Source: CBDFNC01 sp965249895 (GTDB lineage Bacteria; Pseudomonadota; Gammaproteobacteria; Enterobacterales; CBDFNC01). From it: a DNA stretch of 64,000 nt. The stretch covers positions 806,001-870,000 of the forward strand of contig CBDFNC010000004.1 in assembly GCA_965249895.1 (NCBI GenBank), read 5' to 3'. The notes beneath the pieces are model-generated. The model saw only the letters and a program-made list of their open reading frames with translations, made no database searches and was not told the origin of the DNA. Both the position numbers and the translations under genes were made by a program. Below, piece by piece: positions 26,895 to 36,007 of this stretch (positions within the stretch are counted from its first letter, which is position 1; each line of letters opens with the position of its first letter).

Positions 26895-28061
26895 ATGGGC
26901 TTTTCCCAACGATTCTCTAATCTGCCGGGGCATACATTTACGCGACTTAGGGCATTGTTAAATCCCCATGAGCCAGGAAGTTCGCCCATAAATATGTCAC
27001 TGGGTGAACCTAAGCATCCCATGCCGGACTTTTTGGCTGAGGTACTTGCTGAGCATCTTGATGGTTTTGCAACGTATCCACCAAATAATGGTTCCACAGA
27101 ACTACTTGACTCTATTAATAGGTGGATCGCTCTCAGGTTTGGAGTCAAATTAACTAACGATCAATTGATGGTTTTAAATGGTACTAGGGAGGGGCTTTAT
27201 AATATTGCGATGGCACTTTTACCTAAAACAGAAAACTCCGTTGTTCTGGTTCCTAACCCTTGTTATCAGGCCTACATGGTAGGAGCCCTCTCGGTAGGTG
27301 CGCAGCCTGTATTTTTGTCAGCGAGAGCTGAAACCGGTTTCCTCCCAGACTACGATTCGGTCTCTCCCGAAATGTTAAATCGGACAACTGCTGCTTTCAT
27401 CTGCTCGCCATCTAACCCCCAGGGCGCTGTTGCTAGTTGGGATTATCTTGCAAACTTGTTAAGGCTTGCGGAAAAATACAACTTCTTTGTTTTTGCGGAT
27501 GAGTGTTACTCAGATATTTACCGAGACACGATACCCACAGGTCTTTTGCAAGTAGCGCAAGATATAGGTGCTGATCCTGAAAAAGTATTTGTTTTCAATT
27601 CTCTCAGTAAACGCTCAAACCTACCCGGATTGCGTTCGGGTTTTATCGCTGGTGGTATCGAAGGTATTAAGTATGCTCGCCAGCTTCGGGCTTATGCGGG
27701 TTCACCTTCGCCTTTGCCTTTGCAGCAAGTCGCAGCAAAAGCTTGGAGTGATGAGCAGCATGTGATTGACAACCGTACGCGCTACAGAGAAAAGTATAAA
27801 ATTGCCGACCAACTCTTCGATGGTCTTCCCGGCTATAAACGTCCCGAAGCGGGTCTTTTTTTATGGCTACCGGTCGAAAACAGTGCCGCGTCAGCGCTTG
27901 AACTCTGGAGAAAAGCGGGTGTTCGTGTATTACCGGGAAGTTATCTCACTCATGACGACGGTTCGAGTGATTTTAGCCAAGATTATATTCGCGTCGCGAT
28001 AGTCGAATCTCCAGAGCAGGTTCGGCGCGGATTGAATGTTATTCGCGATAGTATTTTTTAG
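26895..28061 (+). CDS. DapC-like succinyldiaminopimelate aminotransferase
   Basis: A protein of 388 residues; the ATG at 26895 is chosen because TAGGAGAAG stands 4-10 nt upstream, while an ATG at 26856 has no site. It is a fold type I class I/II aminotransferase: PNPCYQAYMVGAL, CSPSNPQGAVASWD, FADECYSDIY, and PLP-Lys in FNSLSKRSNLPGLRSGFIAGG. The N-terminal LPGHTFTRLRALL and NMSLGEPKHPMPDF follow the proteobacterial DapC pattern. With the DapD-like enzyme it would give N-succinyl-L,L-diaminopimelate or an analogue. Neither the desuccinylase (DapE) nor the epimerase (DapF) is in the cluster. Confidence 0.85.
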   Translation: MGFSQRFSNLPGHTFTRLRALLNPHEPGSSPINMSLGEPKHPMPDFLAEVLAEHLDGFATYPPNNGSTELLDSINRWIALRFGVKLTNDQLMVLNGTREGLYNIAMALLPKTENSVVLVPNPCYQAYMVGALSVGAQPVFLSARAETGFLPDYDSVSPEMLNRTTAAFICSPSNPQGAVASWDYLANLLRLAEKYNFFVFADECYSDIYRDTIPTGLLQVAQDIGADPEKVFVFNSLSKRSNLPGLRSGFIAGGIEGIKYARQLRAYAGSPSPLPLQQVAAKAWSDEQHVIDNRTRYREKYKIADQLFDGLPGYKRPEAGLFLWLPVENSAASALELWRKAGVRVLPGSYLTHDDGSSDFSQDYIRVAIVESPEQVRRGLNVIRDSIF

Positions 28062-28126
28062 CAATTTAAACCAACCGGCTGAACATATGAAGCATATGTT
28101 GGAAGGTGTCATTTTGAAGGATAAAC

Positions 28127-29032
28127 ATGGACGGTATTTCTCACAGGTACGGTGTTACTCAAACTGCGCTGTTAGCATGGACTAGCGGGATTTTAGTGGT
28201 GCTAATCTGGTCAGGTTGGATTGTAATTTCTCGTGCAGGACTAAAAAATGAGTTAACAGCAAGCGACCTTACGCTATTAAGGTTTCTGACCGCAGCAATA
28301 CTAACCCTACCCCTTTCCTACAAATACGACTGGCGAAACTTACCTTGGAAGAAAGCCTTGGTGGTATCAATTGGATGTGGTTTCCCATATACCATGTTGA
28401 GTTTCTGGGGGATGCAATTAAACTCGGCTGCAAATGCAAGTGTGCTGGTTAATGGCTCGTTACCATTTTTGACAGCTGTGCTGGGTGCTTTGCTATACAA
28501 GTCCCAACCGCCAAGAGGTATTTGGTGGTTAGCGGGGCTTATGTTGCTTGCCAATTGTTTAATTATGTTAGGGCCAAATGACAGTTGGACGTTTGACCCA
28601 GTTGGTATGCTGTTTCTACTTTTTGCAGCTTGTATTTTGGCCTCCTATATCATTTCAGTGAAATATTGGAAGATAACAGTGCGAGAGATACTTATATGGG
28701 TACCAAGCATCAATGCGGTGTTATTTTTTCCCGCCTGGCTCTTGTTACCATCGCAAATGTCGGAAGCTTCATTCAATAATATCTTATGGCAAATCGGCTA
28801 TCAGGGGGCGCTGGTAAGTGTGTTTGCACTTTTTCTATTTTCATATGCAGTTAAAATGCTCAGTACGTTTCGTGTCAGTGTATTAATGGCCTTTGTTCCT
28901 GCATCTACCACGATATTGGGGTTTCTCGTATTGCAAGAAAAGCCTGCGCCAATTCAAATCATAGGCGTGATTTTATGTACCTTGGCTATCATCATATCCA
29001 GTCTTTCCACTAACCCGAAAGATAAGGGTTGA
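28127..29032 (+). CDS. DMT/EamA-family transporter
   Basis: A protein of 301 residues with about ten hydrophobic helices in two EamA repeats (about 15-140 and 155-295). The family (drug/metabolite transporters, e.g. RhtA and YdcZ-like proteins) often exports amino acids and small metabolites, so it is the natural exporter, and perhaps self-resistance gene, of the cluster product. It is the last gene before the hairpin at 29091 and the IS630 remnant. Confidence 0.88.
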   Translation: MDGISHRYGVTQTALLAWTSGILVVLIWSGWIVISRAGLKNELTASDLTLLRFLTAAILTLPLSYKYDWRNLPWKKALVVSIGCGFPYTMLSFWGMQLNSAANASVLVNGSLPFLTAVLGALLYKSQPPRGIWWLAGLMLLANCLIMLGPNDSWTFDPVGMLFLLFAACILASYIISVKYWKITVREILIWVPSINAVLFFPAWLLLPSQMSEASFNNILWQIGYQGALVSVFALFLFSYAVKMLSTFRVSVLMAFVPASTTILGFLVLQEKPAPIQIIGVILCTLAIIISSLSTNPKDKG

Positions 29033-29090
29033 TATTAATGGTTAGTCTATTTAAGAATTTTATCCGTTACCCCGAATAATAAATTAAAGA

Positions 29091-29126
29091 CCAACCTCAT
29101 GATTTCTATATAAATCATGAGGTTGG
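29091..29126. terminator. Perfect 15-bp hairpin at the end of the cluster
   Basis: CCAACCTCATGATTT pairs perfectly with AAATCATGAGGTTGG around CTATAT. The plus side has no T-run, while the minus side runs into TCTTTAATTT. It may stop transcription in either direction or be the relic of a mobile-element end. Confidence 0.55.
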
Positions 29127-29187
29127 GGTAGACATGAAGCCTGCTAAACGATCCAATCAATGTTGCCAGAAACAAAAAGACACCAAG

Positions 29188-29590
29188 CTATCGACAAGAG
29201 CCGTGTATTCCTGGCTGCACACGATGCTTTATATCCTTCGGCATATTTAACTGGTCAGACTTATCCATTCCCTCGAAAACATCGATTTGCCAATATTCTG
29301 ACGCAGCCAATGCCAGCCTGCGCCAAGCATAATGATCACCGCATGTCTTCGCGGCGTCAAATACAACACTATATTCGAATTGCTGCTGTCGCTCCGCGAG
29401 AGGTCGATTGCCCTTGATAACCCAAAACTGCGGTGTGGTATTTTGCTGACGAAGCCTAGCTTCATCCTGAAACCAAACATCGAAATCATCCAAACTGATG
29501 TGTCCGGGGGAAGGATCGTTTCCAGTTGGACGCTTTTTAAAAGCGTCTTGCGCTTCGTTGGATTACTTTGGGTGTTCACCTTGTTCCAGA
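29188..29590 (-). pseudogene. IS630-family transposase remnant 2
   Basis: Minus-strand frames give VWFQDEARLRQQNTTPQFW, then QQQFEYSVVFDAAKTCG, and in a shifted frame KRKTLLKSVQLETILPPDTS. This is the same part of an IS630 transposase as remnant 1, in the same orientation and with clear nucleotide similarity (for example CGTTTCCAGTTGGACG and AAAAGCGTCTTGCGC). It is frameshifted and lacks both ends. The two remnants bracket the biosynthetic cluster. Confidence 0.8.
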
Positions 29591-29756
29591 ATCAGCGTTC
29601 ACGATGGGCTGGAATATGCAACCAGAGTAATATTCCATATTTTGCAGACAAACTAAGCTCTTTTCCCATTAACCCCGGAACATTAAAGCTGATCTCTGTT
29701 AACTGGCTCACGATTAATGTCGATTCTCCCGAAGGCTCAGGTTTAGCATTACAAAG

Positions 29757-30300
29757 CTAAAAACCATATTCACACTTTGCTATTTCCTCATCCGCTTGAT
29801 ATTCAAGCCTCGACTTACATTCAGGGCAATGGTGAAGTAACTTCTTTTTATGGATATGGCAACTCTGGTAAGGCACCAACTGCCAGCATTGCCTGATGTA
29901 TTGATGCTCTGCCAGACATTCAGGGCACACCGGGGTGAATCTCTTGCTGAGGAACACATACGGGATATCAGCCCCGCCTCTGAACACAGCCTTATGGTGT
30001 GGAGAGAAAACAGATTAAGAGTGGGACAAGGCAACCTTAAGAAGTGAATAGCTACTATTGCCCAGAAGTTGTTCAGCCCGGATCAATCCTCGGACTCTGA
30101 GGTCGCTTGAACTCTGACTATGGTAGATGTTGGCACGGCTAAGCTCCATAGGGAAAGAGCCCGTCGTCCCAGAATGGGTTTCTTTTATCTGATAAAGGAT
30201 CTCGTCGGCAAAATCAGCATAACACTCAAATCCATTTGCCTGGCTCAGGCGCAACAAATAGCTTTCAAGAGCTTCATCCTAAAACGCCTCAATCTTAAAC
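29757..30300 (-). pseudogene. tniQ: TniQ/TnsD-family transposition protein remnant
   Basis: Minus-strand pieces in different frames rebuild the N-terminal TniQ domain. First DEALESYLLRLSQANGFECY (behind an in-frame stop), running to LLKVALSHS; then, after a frameshift, the zinc-ribbon part PVCPECLAEHQYIRQCWQLV and CHIHKKKLLHHCPECKSRLEY. TniQ proteins choose the target site in Tn7-like elements. The copy is truncated after about 180 residues and cannot be functional. It lies on the same strand as the tnsA remnant 18 kb away, the expected order for a Tn7-like element with cargo between tnsABC and tniQ. Confidence 0.8.
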
Positions 30301-30388
30301 CCAAACTCCATCTCTTATCCAAAACTGAGGAATCCTATATTTTAGTTTTAGCCTTAATTGCTATTGTGTAAAATCTAGTAACCTATTC

Positions 30389-30412
30389 AGTTAGTTGCAT
30401 TAACAACTAACT
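30389..30412. repeat. Short inverted repeat in the gap before mrr
   Basis: AGTTAGTTG and CAACTAACT with a 6-nt spacer (CATTAA), in a 240-bp gap without a gene. On the minus strand it lies downstream of mrr and could serve as a terminator stem, but no T-run follows. Confidence 0.4.
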
Positions 30413-30540
30413 CAGCTTACAACACAAGGGCCCCCATATACCCAACGTAGAAATTAATATCAAAACACTTGTTAAAGCTTCTACCGAGGCTATACCTTCT
30501 ATTGCAGAGCATTTCCTAACTTCCATGACCTAAGCAATCC

Positions 30541-31500
30541 TCAAGCCTCACAGTTTTTCATACGATCCCAGAAGTCAGCATCAAGCTCTTTAATCTCAAT
30601 AACTCGCTCTGTTTGCACTCCCAGATTGTAATCATAAATATACTTTGCAAGCTGAGTTCCATCGATCAATACCAGGTTTGTGCTGCCATTAAGGCTGGCC
30701 GCGTATTCCGCTGCACCTTTGGTAAAACGCGAGGTTGTGATAAATACGCCTTTATTGGATTGTGCAACAGCCAATGCACCAACAAATTTCTGGATATCCT
30801 CACGGCTCACACTGTTATCCCTGGCGTAACGTTTTGCCTGGATATGAATTCGCCCAAAGCCAAGCACATCCTCTTTCACAATCCCATCAATCCCGCCGTC
30901 ATTACTGGCCTGAGTGACAACGCCCGAACCCTTAATCTGATCTCCGTACCCCATTCGTCCCATCAGTTTTACAACCAGGTGTTCGAACTCTGTGGGTGTC
31001 TTACTGAGAATTGTATCCAGGATCAATTCATAGCGGGAAGTTTGTATCTCTTCAAATGCTTGATCCAATGCTTCAGACGGCGTTGTATTAAGCATCTCTT
31101 GATTACTATCGGCAACTGCGCCTTTTGAGCTTGGCTCCAGTCCCAATTCCGCCTGTTTCTGCTGCATCTTGAGTAAACGCTGCTCTGCATCTACATGTTT
31201 TACTAAGCTATAGATCTGCTCTTTTCTATTCAGGTATTCTCTGCCCAGCTCCGTAATTTGATAGTAACCTCGCTTTGGCCGCTCAACCAAATCCGCCCGC
31301 GACAGCGCACTCAAAGCCCAGCTGATCCGGTCGAGGAAAATCGCACCATTACCCGAATCATATATCACCTCCATTTCATCTGGTGACACTCCCATTGATT
31401 GGGCAAGTGGCAATTCCAATCCTTTGGAATTTTTCGACACAGAGTCCGAAAGTAACTCAAGGGCAAAAGGCATGATTTCGTTAAATTTAGGTATTGCCAT
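30541..31500 (-). CDS. mrr: Mrr-type restriction endonuclease
   Basis: A protein of 319 residues. Residues 1-110 form an Mrr N-terminal winged-helix domain (IMPFALELLSD...ISWALSALSRADLVERPKRGYYQIT). The C-terminal Mrr catalytic domain carries the PD-(D/E)xK variant GGIDGIVKED...IHIQAKRY (Asp, then Gln-x-Lys), after LVVKLMGRMGYGD. Mrr enzymes cut DNA with foreign methylation. It is the last gene of the restriction operon, 12 bp behind hsdR. A methylation-dependent nuclease beside a Type I methylase must tolerate the local HsdM mark. Confidence 0.88.
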   Translation of the reverse strand: MAIPKFNEIMPFALELLSDSVSKNSKGLELPLAQSMGVSPDEMEVIYDSGNGAIFLDRISWALSALSRADLVERPKRGYYQITELGREYLNRKEQIYSLVKHVDAEQRLLKMQQKQAELGLEPSSKGAVADSNQEMLNTTPSEALDQAFEEIQTSRYELILDTILSKTPTEFEHLVVKLMGRMGYGDQIKGSGVVTQASNDGGIDGIVKEDVLGFGRIHIQAKRYARDNSVSREDIQKFVGALAVAQSNKGVFITTSRFTKGAAEYAASLNGSTNLVLIDGTQLAKYIYDYNLGVQTERVIEIKELDADFWDRMKNCEA

Positions 31501-31511
31501 ATTCGTTTCTT

Positions 31512-34500
31512 TTACCCTCTATTTTTTTTAAAGTTCTCAGCTTGCTCGAAAATCTCTTTATATACTTCATCGCGGCTGATGGGTGGGTAGCCGAACTTAG
31601 CAAGGACTAATATCAGCTCAACTTTCAGGGTTGCCTTAATATCGTCACGGTGATTCCAGTCGGTGAACTTGGCTTTATCATCGACAATCACTTTTACCGC
31701 TTTAGCTAGCTCAATCAGCTTGTCTTCGGGATAATCAAAGTCGTATTTAACCGCTAACGATTTGAGTGCGTCGTAGAAGGCTTTTTCTTCAATATCTATG
31801 CCCAGCTCGTCCCCTGACGACATCTCTTTTTGTACCCCATAAATCAGGTCAACCATGCTGTCTGAAAAATCTTCCAGTACGCCACTCACCAGCACATCTT
31901 CTTCTTTACGCTCGTTATAACGGTCAACCAATGCCTGAAAGCGTTTGGTAAAATCGATACCTTGCACCTGGTTTACTTTTTTAAGCTCACCTATGGCCTT
32001 AGCCAACATTTGTTGCAGCAGCTTTATCTTGGTATTAGGCAGTTTAATTTTGCTGACTTTTTCAATGTAATCATCATTGAAAATATCTATCTCGCCACCC
32101 TCGTCGTTGCCAAGCTTGAAGATCTCTTCAACACCATCACTTTCCAGCGCACCCGCAATCATTTCACGCACTTTAGCATTCATTTGGGCTGTATCAGGGG
32201 CGTCGCCTTTGGTTAACTTGAATACGATGGAGCGAATAGCCAGATAGAAGTGAATAAAGTCACGTTCTTGCTCATTGATGCTTTCACTACCGCAACAAAT
32301 GTCATAAGCCGCTTTTAAACGTTTTACGATATCCATAAACCGCTTATGTTGTTTTTCAGTGACTAACACAAATTCTGCGGCTTCATTAAGGCAATTTAAC
32401 TGCGCAACAGCTTCGCCGGTAAAATAGGGTGAAACATCAAATTTATGGAAGAATTTGATTAGCAGCGCCAGATGGTTTTTCACCTCAACAACTGACATCG
32501 CCACATCTTCAAAGTTAGTTTCATCGGTTTTGGAATATTGCGCCAGCGCCTGGTTCATCGCAGATTTAATGCCGATGTAATCCACAACCAGGCCTTTATC
32601 TTTGCCTTCGAACTGGCGATTCACCCGAGAGATAGTTTGGATCAAGCTGTGTTTCTGAATTGGTTTATCGATATACATGGTATCGAGAAAAGGCACATCA
32701 AAGCCGGTTAACCACATATCCACCACGATGGCGATTTTGAAATTGGAGTTCTTATTTTTAAACTGCTTATCTAGCTCTTTGCGCTCATCTTTACTGCCAA
32801 GCAAATTATATAACCGCTCAACATCATCTTTACCGCGCGTCATCACCATTTTAACCCGCTCAGACGGTGCAGCAATACGGCCTTCACTAATGGCGCGTTG
32901 ACGCTCTTTATCGCTTAAATTAGCGGCGTTATCCGTATCTACCACTTCGAACCAATCTGGGCGTAACTCTTCCAGCTCTTGATAGAGTTGATACGCAATG
33001 TTGCGAGCGCTACACACAAACATCGCCTTTCCGGCTATCGTAGATCCCTCTGCGACGCGTTTCTCGTAATGATCAACAAAGTCCCTGGCTAGAACACGAA
33101 TACGGTCAGGATCGCCCAGGATGGAGTTCATATTCGCCGTGGCTTTTTTGCTCTCTTCTATCTGCAGTTCATTACTACCGGCATCTTCACACTCTTTGTA
33201 ATAAGTTTCAATTTCAGCCAGTTTAGCGTTATCCATGCACACCTTAGCGGCGCGGCCTTCGTAGACAATACGCACTGTAATTTCATCTTTCACCGATTCA
33301 GTCATGGTGTAAGAGTCCACAACCTGACCAAATACATCTAACGTGGCATCAACAGGCGTACCAGTGAAGCCTACATACGTCGCATTTGGCAAAGAATCAT
33401 GCAGGTATTTGGCAAAACCGAACGTTTTCTTCACGCCTTTTTCGGTGACAGTGACCTTTTGATCTAAGTTCACCTGGCTACGGTGCGCTTCATCAGAGAT
33501 ACAAATCACATTGCAGCGATCCGTTAATAGCTCAGTATCTTCAGTAAATTTATGGATAGTCGTTAAGAACACGCCGCCGCTGTTGCGCCCTTTTAATGAC
33601 TCACGTAAATGGGCACGGCTGGTCACGGTTTCTACTGTGTTATCGCCAATATAGGTTTTGGCGTTGCCGAACTGCTGCGACAGCTGATCGTCCAAATCTG
33701 TCCGGTCGGTGATCAAAACTATGGTTGGGCTTTTAAACTCAACACTTTTCATCAACAAGCGTGATAAAAACTGCATGGTGAAGCTCTTGCCACAGCCAGT
33801 AGCGCCAAAATAAGTGCCGCCTTTGCCGTCACCAAAGAAGCCACCTTCGCCATCAGGTTGCTTTTGATGTTTCTTGATGTTTTCGAAAAGCTTTTTGGCT
33901 GCGTAGTACTGGGGATAACGCGGCACAATTTTTATCTCTTTTTTGCCCGAATCGGGAAAGTAGACAAAATGGCGCATTACGTCGCGCAAGCGGGCTTTAT
34001 CAAATAACCCTTGCAGCATGCTGTGCAAAGAATGAATGCCGTCTTTTGCCACCAACTCATTGCCAGTGACTTTGCCCCAGGAATAGAAAAACTGATAAGG
34101 GGCAAACAAGTTACCCATTTTGTTATTCACGCCATCGCTAATTACGCACAAAACGTTAAAAACAAATAGCTGCGGAATGTCGCGGCGATAACGTATGGTT
34201 AATTGCTCAAAGGCTTCATGAATGGTTGCTTCTTCACGTATGGCACTTTTAAATTCAAATACCACCAGAGGCAAACCGTTCACATACAGGATGCCATCAG
34301 GAATGCGCCTTTCGCCTGTGCTGCCTTCAATCTCTAACTGATTAACAATACGATAGATATTGCTATCTTCACCCAGGTTCTCAGTCAAACCATCAGAAGA
34401 GCTCTCTGCGATATAGGGAGCATGGCTTTCAGCTACCAAATCCAGCTCAAGTACACCTAGGTTTACGCTATCAGTAGAATTAGCGGTGTGTAGGCTCGCC

Positions 34501-34886
34501 TGTACCGTCTCATCAACATTGTCAAAATCGACCAGTTGAATATACAAGTCTTTTTGCGCCGCGCTGCCCGCCTTAGCTCCCGCTTCACGTTTTAATAAAA
34601 AGCCATCACTGAGCCATTTGCAAAAGGTTTTATTGCTGTCATACAAGTCACTGGCAGGTAACATCTCTAGCTTGCGAATGATACTCTCAATTTCGCTCTC
34701 AGTAATGCCAGCACCTTGATAGCGCACCGCTAAAAAATCGCGCAAGTCATCTTTAATCAGCACTTCGGATTTGGAGCGAGAGCCATCAGCCAGTAAAGAG
34801 TGCTCGGCACCATTCAGATGCGGATAACCTTGCTTCCCTAACAGTTCAATAATGGCTTGCTCTAACTTGGCTTCCGTAAATTTCAT
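31512..34886 (-). CDS. hsdR: Type I restriction enzyme R subunit
   Basis: A protein of 1124 residues. The N-terminal nuclease domain has PDGILYVNGLPLVVFEFKSA with Asp197, Glu211 and Lys213 (PD-ExK). The translocase follows: Walker A GATGCGKS (361-368), DEAHRS, VGFTGTP, and late helicase motifs such as LTGFDVPFLDTMYIDKP and QTISRVNRQFEGKDKG. It cuts DNA after ATP-driven translocation when unmethylated target is bound by the HsdM2S core. Full length and intact. The start abuts the stop of the DUF1016 gene. Confidence 0.95.
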   Translation of the reverse strand: MKFTEAKLEQAIIELLGKQGYPHLNGAEHSLLADGSRSKSEVLIKDDLRDFLAVRYQGAGITESEIESIIRKLEMLPASDLYDSNKTFCKWLSDGFLLKREAGAKAGSAAQKDLYIQLVDFDNVDETVQASLHTANSTDSVNLGVLELDLVAESHAPYIAESSSDGLTENLGEDSNIYRIVNQLEIEGSTGERRIPDGILYVNGLPLVVFEFKSAIREEATIHEAFEQLTIRYRRDIPQLFVFNVLCVISDGVNNKMGNLFAPYQFFYSWGKVTGNELVAKDGIHSLHSMLQGLFDKARLRDVMRHFVYFPDSGKKEIKIVPRYPQYYAAKKLFENIKKHQKQPDGEGGFFGDGKGGTYFGATGCGKSFTMQFLSRLLMKSVEFKSPTIVLITDRTDLDDQLSQQFGNAKTYIGDNTVETVTSRAHLRESLKGRNSGGVFLTTIHKFTEDTELLTDRCNVICISDEAHRSQVNLDQKVTVTEKGVKKTFGFAKYLHDSLPNATYVGFTGTPVDATLDVFGQVVDSYTMTESVKDEITVRIVYEGRAAKVCMDNAKLAEIETYYKECEDAGSNELQIEESKKATANMNSILGDPDRIRVLARDFVDHYEKRVAEGSTIAGKAMFVCSARNIAYQLYQELEELRPDWFEVVDTDNAANLSDKERQRAISEGRIAAPSERVKMVMTRGKDDVERLYNLLGSKDERKELDKQFKNKNSNFKIAIVVDMWLTGFDVPFLDTMYIDKPIQKHSLIQTISRVNRQFEGKDKGLVVDYIGIKSAMNQALAQYSKTDETNFEDVAMSVVEVKNHLALLIKFFHKFDVSPYFTGEAVAQLNCLNEAAEFVLVTEKQHKRFMDIVKRLKAAYDICCGSESINEQERDFIHFYLAIRSIVFKLTKGDAPDTAQMNAKVREMIAGALESDGVEEIFKLGNDEGGEIDIFNDDYIEKVSKIKLPNTKIKLLQQMLAKAIGELKKVNQVQGIDFTKRFQALVDRYNERKEEDVLVSGVLEDFSDSMVDLIYGVQKEMSSGDELGIDIEEKAFYDALKSLAVKYDFDYPEDKLIELAKAVKVIVDDKAKFTDWNHRDDIKATLKVELILVLAKFGYPPISRDEVYKEIFEQAENFKKNRG

Positions 34887-35915
34887 CTATTTTGCCCCAC
34901 CTCTATTTTGATTAACGATAAGTAGCCTTTCGCGTTGCAGCTCTTGGCGCAGCTCTTCTTCGCTAGGCAAATAAGGTAAATATTTGGAAGCAAACAGTTG
35001 CTTACCATCAGCCAATACCGAATATTTAGCGACCGCTTCACTTTTCTCGCTACATAAAATTAAGCCAATGGTGGGATTGTCATCATCTTGTTTTTTCAGT
35101 TGATCATACATACGCACATAAGTATCCATCTGACCCACATCCTGATGATTAAGCTTACCTATTTTTAAATCTATAAGTAGGAAGCATTTTAATTTGAAGT
35201 TATAAAAAACCAAATCAATATAGAAATCCTGATCTTCAGTGCTAAGCCGCTGCTGTCTTTCAACAAAAGCAAAACCTTTACCTAGCTCCAAAATGAATTT
35301 CTGCAGGTTATCAATAATGCAGTGTTCAATATCATTTTCTAATACGTTTTGTTTTGGCAGGTTTAAAAACTCAAGAATATATGGGTCGCGTAGATAATCC
35401 GCTCGCTGTGTGGCCAATGCCGCCGTTTTAGTCTGCGCTTCTTTTTTTACTTCAATGCCATCGCTGCTTGACAATAATCGCTCGTAATACAACACACCAA
35501 TTTGACGCTCTAATGCTCTGGCAGACCATGCTTGCTCAATGCACTCTTGCATATACCACATTCGCGCTTGCTCATTTTCAATACGGATCAAGGTGCGGTA
35601 ATGTGTCCAGCTCAATTCGGTACGCACTGCGTTCCGAATTGGAAACACCAGATAAAACTGACGCATATTGCGTAAATTTCTAACGTCAAATCCCTTACCG
35701 AACTCAGCAGTTAGAGAACCAGCCAATTGCTGCAACACCTGTTTGCCATATGCTGCACGGCTTTCCCCCCGCTGCTCATGCTCCACAATCAGCTGGCCAA
35801 CCTGCCAATAGGTTAACACCATGGTGGAATTAACCGTTTGTTGTAAGCTCTTACGGCTCTTTCCCAATAGCTGGCGCAGTGCGTCCAGCAATGCAGCATT
35901 CACTAACTGTGTCAT
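34887..35915 (-). CDS. DUF1016/YhcG-type PD-(D/E)xK nuclease-domain protein 1
   Basis: A protein of 342 residues. The N-terminal DUF1016 helical domain (TYWQVGQLIVEHEQRGESRAA, RNLRNMRQFYLVFP) is followed by a C-terminal nuclease domain (DFYIDLVFYNFKLKCFLLIDLKIGKLNHQDVGQM) with the typical Asp...(D/E)-x-K residues. YhcG-like proteins are common in mobile defence islands, often inside Type I operons as here, but their role is not settled. It is fused tightly to hsdR (no gap). Upstream of it a MITE-like repeat separates it from the SWIM gene. Confidence 0.88.
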   Translation of the reverse strand: MTQLVNAALLDALRQLLGKSRKSLQQTVNSTMVLTYWQVGQLIVEHEQRGESRAAYGKQVLQQLAGSLTAEFGKGFDVRNLRNMRQFYLVFPIRNAVRTELSWTHYRTLIRIENEQARMWYMQECIEQAWSARALERQIGVLYYERLLSSSDGIEVKKEAQTKTAALATQRADYLRDPYILEFLNLPKQNVLENDIEHCIIDNLQKFILELGKGFAFVERQQRLSTEDQDFYIDLVFYNFKLKCFLLIDLKIGKLNHQDVGQMDTYVRMYDQLKKQDDDNPTIGLILCSEKSEAVAKYSVLADGKQLFASKYLPYLPSEEELRQELQRERLLIVNQNRGGAK

Positions 35916-36007
35916 GAGTTTTCCTTTGTTGGATCCAAGTTTTCAGCGCAACCCTTTGTGGGAACCCATCATATTGATAATTTTTGGGTCACAAATGCGA
36001 ACGTTAC

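Noticed and set aside
24570..28061. LysA/DapD/DapC-like genes as the ordinary lysine operon
   Set aside because: They are embedded in and overlap the biosynthetic operon, lack DapE/DapF, and the LysA-like protein has altered active-site motifs; not excluded without the rest of the genome.
29000..30540. CRISPR array or cas genes, as expected for an I-F3 Tn7-like element near tniQ
   Set aside because: No regularly spaced repeats and no Cas6/7/8-like frames were seen; only relics of IS630 and tniQ lie here.
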